Assembly: GCA_934675045.1 (NCBI GenBank)
Contig: CAKUPI010000134.1
Coordinates: forward strand, 1-5,397
DNA: 5,397 nucleotides
Direction of reading: 5' to 3'
Source: an uncultured Eubacteriales bacterium
GTDB taxonomy: Bacteria; Bacillota; Clostridia; Oscillospirales; Butyricicoccaceae
Under the pieces are notes generated by a model that saw only the letters and a program-made list of their open reading frames with translations, searched no databases and was not told the DNA's origin. This document shows positions 1 through 4,827 of the stretch, piece after piece. Numbering within the stretch: the stretch's first letter is position 1; each line of letters starts with the position of its first letter. The position numbers were made by a program, and so were the translations under genes.

Positions 1-273
1 GCCCCGGCCCCTGCCGCTCCCGCAGCGGCCGCCGCTCCCGTCGCCGCTCCCGTCGCCGCCGGCGAGCCGGTCACCGCGCCCATGCCGGGCACCATTTTGG
101 ACGTCAGGGTCAAGGCGGGCGACGCCGTCAAGAGCGGCCAGCTGATCGCCATTTTGGAAGCCATGAAGATGGAAAACGAGATCTTCTGCCCCCGTGACGG
201 CGTCGTCGCACAGGTGGTCGCAGCCAAGGGCTCTGCGGTGGACACCGGCGCCCCCATTATCGTTCTGAACTGA
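1..273 (+). CDS. Biotin carboxyl carrier protein/domain of a Na+-translocating decarboxylase (3' part, 5' end outside window)
   Basis: The frame is open from base 1 and ends at TGA 271-273, giving 90 visible residues. Residues 1-20 are almost only Ala and Pro with some Val, the flexible linker typical of carrier subunits of sodium pump decarboxylases. A biotinyl/lipoyl domain follows from about residue 22. It contains APMPG (26-30) and the biotinylation motif EAMKM, whose Lys56 (codon 166-168) is the expected biotin attachment site. Biotin on this domain carries CO2 from the carboxyltransferase to the membrane beta subunit encoded 11 nt downstream. That adjacency separates it from acetyl-CoA carboxylase AccB and pyruvate carboxylase. 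Because the 5' end is missing, I cannot tell a free gamma-type carrier (MmdC/GcdC-like) from the C-terminal domain of an OadA-type alpha subunit. The in-frame ATG at 82 lies inside the conserved APMPG motif and is not the start. Family call firm, substrate unknown. Confidence 0.93.
   Translation, partial: APAPAAPAAAAAPVAAPVAAGEPVTAPMPGTILDVRVKAGDAVKSGQLIAILEAMKMENEIFCPRDGVVAQVVAAKGSAVDTGAPIIVLN
34..57 (+). repeat. Two perfect 12-bp tandem copies in the Ala/Pro linker
   Basis: The unit gctcccgtcgcc occurs twice back to back, in frame, encoding APVA-APVA. A degenerate copy precedes it. This is low-complexity coding sequence of the carrier-protein linker. Such tracts can change length by slippage in whole codons without breaking the frame. 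Confidence 0.85.
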
Positions 274-278
274 GGAGG
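272..278 (+). promoter_or_regulatory. Ribosome binding site of the decarboxylase beta subunit
   Basis: GAGGAGG overlaps the last bases of the carrier stop codon and sits 6 nt before ATG 285. The two genes are therefore very probably cotranscribed and translationally coupled. Confidence 0.85.
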
Positions 279-284
279 CGCGAC

Positions 285-1469
285 ATGGAAGCTCTTTCGG
301 AAACTCTGGCCAACCTGTGGCAATCCTCCGGCTTTTCCATGCTCTTTGCCGACTGGCGCAACCTTGTCATGATTGTGCTGGCCTGCGTGCTGCTGTATCT
401 CGGGATTGTGAAAAAGTTTGAGCCGCTGCTGCTGGTGGGCATCGCCTTCGGCATGCTGCTGACCAACCTGCCGGGCACCGGCCTGTACCACCCCGAGCTG
501 TGGGACGCCGTCATGGCCCACACCAAGGACTTCGGCGACGTGCTGATCGAGGGCGGGCTGCTTGATATTCTGTATATCGGCGTCAAAACCAGCATTTATC
601 CCTGCATCATCTTCCTCGGCGTCGGAGCCATGACCGACTTCGGCCCCCTGCTGGCCAACCCCAAAAGCCTGCTTCTGGGCGCGGCGGCGCAGCTGGGCAT
701 TTACTGCGCTTTTGTGGTGGCCGTTGTTTTGGGCTTTTCCGGACCCGAATCGGCCTCTATCGGCATCATCGGCGGCGCCGACGGCCCGACGGCCATTTTC
801 CTGACCAGTATTCTGGCCCCGCACCTTCTGGGCGCCATCGCCATCGCCGCCTATTCGTACATGGCCCTCATCCCCATGATCCAGCCGCCGCTCATGCGCC
901 TCATCACCACGGAGGAGGAGCGGAAGATCAAAATGGACCAGATGCGCACCGTCAGCAAAAAAGAGAAGATCGTGTTCCCCATTGTGGTCGCCATCTTCAC
1001 CATTTTGCTGCTGCCCTCTGTGGCCCCGCTGCTCGGCATGCTGCTTCTGGGCAACCTGCTGCGCGAGTGCGGCGTCACCGAACGCCTGAGCGACACGGCG
1101 CAGAACGCGCTGATGAACATCGTCACCATCTTCCTCGGCATCAGCGTCGGCGCCACGACGGTGGGCAGCCGCTTCCTGACGGCCAGCACGCTCAAGATTG
1201 TGGCGCTCGGCCTGTTCGCCTTCTGCTTCTCGACCATCGGCGGCCTGCTGCTGGGCAAGCTGCTGTGCAAGCTTTCGGGCGGCAAAATCAACCCGCTCAT
1301 CGGCTCGGCCGGCGTGTCGGCCGTCCCCATGGCGGCCCGTGTTTCGCAGGTCGAGGGACAGAAAGCCAACCCGACCAACTACCTGCTGATGCACGCCATG
1401 GGCCCCAACGTGGCGGGCGTCATCGGATCGGCCGTCGCGGCGGGCTTCCTGCTTTCCATCTTCGGTTAA
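285..1469 (+). CDS. Na+-translocating decarboxylase, beta subunit (OadB/MmdB/GcdB family)
   Basis: This 394-residue integral membrane protein decarboxylates the carboxybiotin of the carrier subunit and exports Na+. Hydrophobic stretches lie at about 27-62, 95-150, 180-200, 229-256, 300-328 and 375-393. The family signature GGADGPT spans 163-169. From memory of Klebsiella OadB mutagenesis (D203, Y229, N373, G377, S382, R389), a constant offset of 37 places every residue here: D166, Y192, N336, G340, S345 and R352. The proton- and Na+-binding machinery is thus intact. The conserved NPTNYLLMHAMGPNVAGVIG-type segment occupies about 362-381. Length is close to MmdB/GcdB and shorter than Klebsiella OadB (about 433). 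The start is fixed by GAGGAGG 6 nt upstream. The substrate (oxaloacetate, methylmalonyl-CoA or glutaconyl-CoA) is set by the alpha subunit, which is not in the window. Confidence 0.97.
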   Translation: MEALSETLANLWQSSGFSMLFADWRNLVMIVLACVLLYLGIVKKFEPLLLVGIAFGMLLTNLPGTGLYHPELWDAVMAHTKDFGDVLIEGGLLDILYIGVKTSIYPCIIFLGVGAMTDFGPLLANPKSLLLGAAAQLGIYCAFVVAVVLGFSGPESASIGIIGGADGPTAIFLTSILAPHLLGAIAIAAYSYMALIPMIQPPLMRLITTEEERKIKMDQMRTVSKKEKIVFPIVVAIFTILLLPSVAPLLGMLLLGNLLRECGVTERLSDTAQNALMNIVTIFLGISVGATTVGSRFLTASTLKIVALGLFAFCFSTIGGLLLGKLLCKLSGGKINPLIGSAGVSAVPMAARVSQVEGQKANPTNYLLMHAMGPNVAGVIGSAVAAGFLLSIFG

Positions 1470-1495
1470 ACGCCCCGTTTGGGGGTTTGGTTTTT
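1468..1495 (+). terminator. Possible weak terminator/attenuator after the beta subunit gene
   Basis: AAAC (1468-1471) and CCCC (1473-1476) pair with GGGG (1481-1484) and GTTT (1485-1488) around a GTTT loop, with G1472 bulged. GG and a run of five T (1491-1495) follow. The stem is short and begins in the stop codon of the beta gene, so I expect partial readthrough into the creatininase-family gene rather than a full stop. Confidence 0.4.
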
Positions 1496-1510
1496 CGCAT
1501 TCGGTTAAAA

Positions 1511-1516
1511 AGGAGG
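1511..1516 (+). promoter_or_regulatory. Ribosome binding site of the creatininase-family gene
   Basis: AGGAGG lies 7 nt before ATG 1524 and fixes that start. Confidence 0.85.
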
Positions 1517-1523
1517 ATCATTC

Positions 1524-2303
1524 ATGCGCCTGACAGACCTGACATGGCCGGCGGCCGAGCGGTACTTTGCGCAGCATGACACCGTTGTCATCGGCGTCGG
1601 AAGCATCGAGAGCCACGGCCGTCACATGCCCCTTGGCACCGACACCCTCATTCCCGAGTATCTGCTGGAAAAAATCGAGCGGAAGAGCGACGCGCTCATC
1701 TGCCCGGGCATTCCCTACGGCGCCACCGAGTACCTCGGCGACTTCCCCGGCACCATCAATCTGGGGCCGGAGCTTTTATACCAGCTGCTCTCGCGCCTGT
1801 GCGCCGAGCTGTACCGGCACGGCGCGCGCCGGTTCATCATTCTCAACGGGCACGGCGGCAACTGCCAGAGCATCGAGCGGGTCGGCTTTGACCTTCAGCG
1901 CCGCGGCGCCCTGCTCGCCTGCCTGAACTGGTGGCTGATGGCGTGGGACCTCAACCCCGCGTGGAAGGGCGGCCACGGCGGCGGAGAGGAGACCTCTGCC
2001 ATTTTGGCCATCAACCCCGATCTGGTGGACAACAGCCAGCTGCACGCACCGGCCGATCTGCGCGATCTGAGCGCCGAAATGCGGGCGGACGGCATGAAAA
2101 ACGTGCGCTACAAAGGGGTGCAGGTCGTCGTGCCGCGCGTGACGGCCAGCGTCACGGACAACGGCTGGGTAGGCCCCGACCACCCCGAAACGGCCACCCG
2201 GCAGTGGGGACAGGAGATGCTCGAAGCGTCGGCCGAGTACATTGCCGACTTCATCGAGGCGTTTAAAAAAATCGACCTCGACGCGGCCTGCAAAATCTTC
2301 TAA
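1524..2303 (+). CDS. Creatininase family protein (metal-dependent cyclic amide hydrolase)
   Basis: This 259-residue protein has the family's usual length and no signal peptide, so it is likely cytoplasmic. Motifs in order are GSIESHGRHMPLGTD (26-40), with likely metal ligands E29, H31 and D40; LNGHGGN (107-113) with H110; GHGGGEETS (150-158) with H151 and E155; and a C-terminal GWVGPDHPETAT segment (214-225). These match the dinuclear metal site of the creatininase fold. Known members include creatininase, the formamidopyrimidine deformylase ArfB and the mycofactocin peptidase MftE; sequence alone does not choose between these activities. It lies 54 nt after the decarboxylase beta gene, on the same strand, with its own strong ribosome binding site and possibly a partial attenuator between them. 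Membership of the same operon is likely but not certain. No creatine or hydantoin pathway gene is visible, so true creatininase activity should not be assumed. Confidence 0.93.
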   Translation: MRLTDLTWPAAERYFAQHDTVVIGVGSIESHGRHMPLGTDTLIPEYLLEKIERKSDALICPGIPYGATEYLGDFPGTINLGPELLYQLLSRLCAELYRHGARRFIILNGHGGNCQSIERVGFDLQRRGALLACLNWWLMAWDLNPAWKGGHGGGEETSAILAINPDLVDNSQLHAPADLRDLSAEMRADGMKNVRYKGVQVVVPRVTASVTDNGWVGPDHPETATRQWGQEMLEASAEYIADFIEAFKKIDLDAACKIF

Positions 2304-2312
2304 ACCGGAAAC

Positions 2313-2362
2313 AAAAAAAGCCTCGCAGCCTGAAAAAAACGGGCTGCGGGGCTTTTGCTTTT
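2313..2362. terminator. Bidirectional intrinsic terminator between convergent genes
   Basis: The arm AAAAGCCTCGCAGCC (2316-2330) pairs with 2342-2356 in 15 bp, including one T-G wobble, around an 11-nt loop. On the + strand the stem ends in TTTT GC TTTT (2353-2362). Read on the - strand, it is followed by seven T (complement of A2313-2319). It can therefore end both the creatininase transcript and the HNH nuclease transcript, whose stop is at 2376-2378. Confidence 0.88.
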
Positions 2363-2375
2363 GAAGGGGAAAGCG

Positions 2376-3422
2376 CTATTTTCCGTACTGCTCAAAGAGC
2401 TGCCGGGCCAGCTCGGCCGAGATGCCGGCGCCGGCCAGCTCGGCGCCGAAGCGCTCGAGCAGCGCGTCGAACATGGCCTGCCGCACAGCGTCGGTTCCGC
2501 AGTGAATGGCCGAATGGCAGGTGGGGCACAGCGGCGCCAGATTTTCCAGGCAGTCGAGGTTGATGCGGGGCAGCTGGCGCTGGGCGGCCAGCGGGACGAT
2601 GTGGTGACATTCGACGTAATTGGGCATGTTGGGGGCTTCAAAGGTGCGGTGGCCGGCGTCTATCGAGCAGGCAAAGCCGGTCTGGGCCAGCCGCGTCGCC
2701 TTGAGGCGGACGTCGCGTTCGCGGTGCTCGGCGCAGCCGGGCTGGGGCGGCTGATAGCGATAGTCGCGGTCGCGCTCCCGCTTTGCGGCAAGCTCCTGCT
2801 CGGAATAGGGCTGCGCCGTGATGAGGGCAAAGCCCTGATCGCGCACCCAGCTGCGGGCGGCGGCCGGAATGTCCGCAGCGCCGCTCGCAAGCTCGCGCTC
2901 GACCTTCAGGGCCAGCTCCAGACCGGCCGGCTTGATGGTGTAGGTGTACGGCCGCACCGCCGAGCGCTCAAAAAGCTCGCGGTTGGCCTGCCGCTCGTAG
3001 TTGGAAACGAGCACATTGCGGATGGTCTGGTCGACGACGCACTGCGGCGTCGCCAGGTTCTGCTGCTGCATTTGGTCAATCAGCGTGAACTTGGGGTAAA
3101 GCTCCTTGAGCCGCTGCTTGATCTCGGCGCTTTTCAGGTAGGGCGTCTGGTAAATGATATAGCAGATGTAGGGGCGAAGCTCTTCCTCGGTGGACTTGAA
3201 AAAAGCGTAAACGCCGCTGGGCGACACGGTGAAATAGGCGTTGCGGAAGCGCAGCCGCTCGTCGCCGGGAATGGCGTTGGCCCGCAGCAGGGAAAGGTAT
3301 TCCTCGTAGCTGATGTCAATGTCGCGCTTGACCCAGCCGTATACCTCGCGGCTTTTCAGGTCTTTGGGCCCCTGGCGCCCGTTGGCGTTGATGACTTCGA
3401 TGATCTTGGTGATGCTTGTCAT
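2376..3422 (-). CDS. HNH endonuclease, putative restriction enzyme partner of the adjacent adenine methyltransferase
   Basis: From ATG 3422 this is a 348-residue protein. The C-terminal part (about 245-310) is an HNH nuclease: C252-x5-H258, then ECHHIVPL (271-278), N294 in ENLAPLC, and CPTCH (299-303) followed by H307. H273/H274, N294 and H303/H307 supply the HNH triad; C252, H258, C299 and C302 could bind structural zinc. Residues 1-240 match no family I can name; about 95-175 could be a winged-helix DNA-binding segment (inference). A start at 3464 is possible in frame, but an AAAAGGAG site 8 nt before 3422 supports the shorter form. The gene lies 50 nt downstream of a DNA adenine methyltransferase on the same strand, the arrangement of a type II-like restriction-modification operon. 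A McrA-like or homing-type role is possible but less likely in this pairing. Confidence 0.88.
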   Translation of the reverse strand: MTSITKIIEVINANGRQGPKDLKSREVYGWVKRDIDISYEEYLSLLRANAIPGDERLRFRNAYFTVSPSGVYAFFKSTEEELRPYICYIIYQTPYLKSAEIKQRLKELYPKFTLIDQMQQQNLATPQCVVDQTIRNVLVSNYERQANRELFERSAVRPYTYTIKPAGLELALKVERELASGAADIPAAARSWVRDQGFALITAQPYSEQELAAKRERDRDYRYQPPQPGCAEHRERDVRLKATRLAQTGFACSIDAGHRTFEAPNMPNYVECHHIVPLAAQRQLPRINLDCLENLAPLCPTCHSAIHCGTDAVRQAMFDALLERFGAELAGAGISAELARQLFEQYGK

Positions 3423-3430
3423 AGTTACAG

Positions 3431-3438
3431 CTCCTTTT
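3431..3438 (-). promoter_or_regulatory. Ribosome binding site that decides the HNH nuclease start
   Basis: On the - strand AAAAGGAG ends 8 nt before ATG 3422-3420. It falls inside the longer open frame beginning at 3464, so it argues that the true protein starts MTSITK and lacks the 14 extra residues. Confidence 0.8.
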
Positions 3439-3472
3439 ACTGCGTTCAGAATAAAGGCAGGCAAGACCGGGA

Positions 3473-4594
3473 TCAGGATTTTTGGACCAGAAAGAGGTAT
3501 TCGACGGTGTGCAGGCTGCGGTTTTGCAGGTTGCGCGACGCCCGGAAGGCGTTGTAGGGCTTTTCCATGACCTGTACGGTGCCGAGCTTTGACAGCATGG
3601 CAATCATTTCGTCGCGGGAGATAAAGCCTTCGGAGTTAAAGGAGATCAGCAGATACCGCGCGGGCACGGCGGCGCACAGCTCGGAAAAGGCCGTCAGCGC
3701 CGAGGCGGCCCGGTTGTACACCGAGCGGTTCCAGACGCGGGGAATGCCCGAAACGGCGCTCGGGTCGACCGGTTCGCGGTAGTCGCAAATCAGGTTGAGC
3801 ATGAAGTAATTGGACCCGTAGGGGTGCTGGTTGTACGGCGGGTCGAGGTAGACAAGGTCGAGCGGCTCCAGCCCGCGCGCCGCCTCGAGCGCGTCGCCGC
3901 GGTAAATTTCCACCGGGCACTCGCTGCTGCTGAACACCGGAAAGGGGAGGGTGATTTCGCAGCAGATGCGCGACAGCGCGTTGCGCCCGGTGCCGCCGAA
4001 CTGGCCGATGCCGGTGCGCGCGTCTTTGTAAAAGCCCTTGAACACGCCCGAGGTGTTGTTCTTGACCGAGGCCTCGGCCAGAAGGGGGGCGAGGAAAAAG
4101 GGCTGATCGGCAGGGTCGAGCTGCCCTATCAGCCGCCGGGCGGTGTCGATAAAGCGGGCGTTGCGGGGGGTGTAGAAAACGCGCTCGCCGCGCTCGATGC
4201 GGTTCTCGTCGCGGGGGGCGTACATGCGGGCGATAAAGCCGTCGGTGTCCAGCTCGCCCTCGAGCGCGCGGCAAAGCCCGGCGTGCAGACGCCGCAGGCG
4301 GGGCAGGTCGAGCGCCGACGGGTTGGCGAGATAGCACTGGTTGAGCACCTCGCAGTAGCGTTCGAGATCGTTGACGACCAGGCGGCTGGCGTACTGCTTG
4401 AAATAGCGGGCCACAATGCCCGAGCCGGAAAACAGATCGCCGATGGCCAGCTTGTCCCGGCCGAGCCGGCGCTGGACCTCTTGTACGGCTGTGCCGATAA
4501 AATCCAAAAGGGCGCGCTTGTTGCCCAGATAGGTGACGACCTGCGAGGTCAGGTAGTTTTTTTCTTCAGCCGGGGTGCAGCTTTGCTGAATCAT
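3473..4594 (-). CDS. Alpha-class (D12) N6-adenine DNA methyltransferase
   Basis: From ATG 4594 this is a 373-residue protein that would transfer a methyl group from S-adenosylmethionine to adenine N6 in a specific DNA site. Motif X, TYLGNKRALLDFIG, is at 21-34. Motif I, DLFSGSG, is at 53-59 (AdoMet binding). VVNDLERY lies at 73-80, and catalytic motif IV, DPPY, at 251-254 within DLVYLDPPYNQHPYGSNYF. The order X-I-target recognition region-IV is that of alpha-class enzymes such as Dam and M.DpnII. The region between motifs I and IV (about 90-230) is longer than in Dam and should hold target recognition; I cannot predict the site. The open frame runs in to 4888, but the first 98 codons would cross both promoters, while CGGAGG lies 5 nt before 4594. 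The HNH nuclease follows 50 nt downstream, so this is probably the protective half of a restriction-modification system. Confidence 0.93.
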   Translation of the reverse strand: MIQQSCTPAEEKNYLTSQVVTYLGNKRALLDFIGTAVQEVQRRLGRDKLAIGDLFSGSGIVARYFKQYASRLVVNDLERYCEVLNQCYLANPSALDLPRLRRLHAGLCRALEGELDTDGFIARMYAPRDENRIERGERVFYTPRNARFIDTARRLIGQLDPADQPFFLAPLLAEASVKNNTSGVFKGFYKDARTGIGQFGGTGRNALSRICCEITLPFPVFSSSECPVEIYRGDALEAARGLEPLDLVYLDPPYNQHPYGSNYFMLNLICDYREPVDPSAVSGIPRVWNRSVYNRAASALTAFSELCAAVPARYLLISFNSEGFISRDEMIAMLSKLGTVQVMEKPYNAFRASRNLQNRSLHTVEYLFLVQKS

Positions 4595-4599
4595 GCGAG

Positions 4600-4605
4600 C
4601 CTCCG
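4600..4605 (-). promoter_or_regulatory. Ribosome binding site that decides the methyltransferase start
   Basis: CGGAGG on the - strand lies 5 nt before ATG 4594-4592. With the -10 box at 4661-4656 upstream of it, this rules against the longer in-frame start at 4888. Confidence 0.8.
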
Positions 4606-4615
4606 AGAAAATAAG

Positions 4616-4642
4616 TTGCGCTGCGGCAAAGGGCCGCGGCAA
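4616..4642. repeat. Inverted repeat in the methyltransferase leader
   Basis: TTGC (4616-4619) pairs with GCAA (4639-4642), and GCGGC (4623-4627) with GCCGC (4633-4637), around a 5-nt loop with a small internal bulge. It lies between the predicted transcription start and the ribosome binding site of the methyltransferase. It could be an operator or an RNA hairpin; nothing here decides which, and short GC-rich inverted repeats do arise by chance. Confidence 0.45.
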
Positions 4643-4655
4643 TCCGATTACCGAC

Positions 4656-4684
4656 ATTATACCAAAAAGGCGAAAGGCGATCAA
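4656..4684 (-). promoter_or_regulatory. Sigma-70/A-type promoter of the methyltransferase-nuclease operon
   Basis: On the - strand TTGATC (4684-4679) is followed after 17 nt by a perfect TATAAT (4661-4656). The expected start is near 4649, giving a leader of about 55 nt. It stands out against the GC-rich background and precedes the chosen methyltransferase start. Confidence 0.75.
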
Positions 4685-4724
4685 TCGGGCGGGAAGGTTT
4701 CCCAATCCCGCGCAAAAAGTGCGC

Positions 4725-4754
4725 TTGACAGCGGCCGGGCAGTGGCGATATAGT
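4725..4754 (+). promoter_or_regulatory. Sigma-70/A-type promoter of the fumarase/tartrate dehydratase gene
   Basis: A perfect TTGACA (4725-4730) is followed after 18 nt by TATAGT (4749-4754). The expected start is near 4761, leaving a leader of about 65 nt. It is divergent from the methyltransferase promoter, with 40 nt between the two -35 boxes. Confidence 0.78.
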
Positions 4755-4779
4755 TTGTGTATCAAGACAGCGCACCTTC

Positions 4780-4798
4780 CGGCGCGGACGGCGCGCCG
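4780..4798 (+). repeat. GC-rich inverted repeat in the fumarase leader
   Basis: CGGCGCG (4780-4786) pairs perfectly with CGCGCCG (4792-4798) around a 5-nt loop. It sits between the predicted transcription start and the ribosome binding site, 15 nt before the latter. No T tract follows, so it is not an intrinsic terminator. It may be an mRNA leader hairpin or a protein-binding site, or chance in GC-rich sequence. Confidence 0.4.
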
Positions 4799-4813
4799 CG
4801 TCAGGCGCTTTTC

Positions 4814-4820
4814 AGGAGGA
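4814..4820 (+). promoter_or_regulatory. Ribosome binding site that decides the fumarase alpha start
   Basis: AGGAGGA lies 7 nt before ATG 4828. The ATG at 4821 directly abuts the site and is in another frame, so it is not used. Confidence 0.82.
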
Positions 4821-4827
4821 ATGGACA

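Noticed and set aside
1067..1579. 170-codon open frame on the + strand overlapping the ends of the beta subunit and creatininase genes
   Set aside because: Arg/His/Pro-rich composition typical of an out-of-frame reading of GC-rich coding DNA; it overlaps two well-supported genes.
3449..3454. TATTCT on the - strand as a -10 box for a separate nuclease promoter
   Set aside because: It matches only four of six bases and I found no acceptable -35 at normal spacing. The 50-nt gap is more simply read as internal to the operon.
3423..3464. 14-residue N-terminal extension of the HNH nuclease (start at 3464)
   Set aside because: The strong AAAAGGAG site at 3438-3431 is correctly spaced for ATG 3422, and the extension is encoded by that site itself.
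2355..3557. A 400-codon open frame on the + strand opposite the HNH nuclease gene
   Set aside because: It starts inside the terminator region, has no sensible ribosome binding site, gives low-complexity Gly/Val/Leu-rich protein without motifs, and is a mirror of the real gene caused by high GC.
3824..4753. A 309-codon open frame on the + strand opposite the methyltransferase gene
   Set aside because: It has no recognisable domain, overlaps a gene with clear D12 methyltransferase motifs, and runs on through both divergent promoters.
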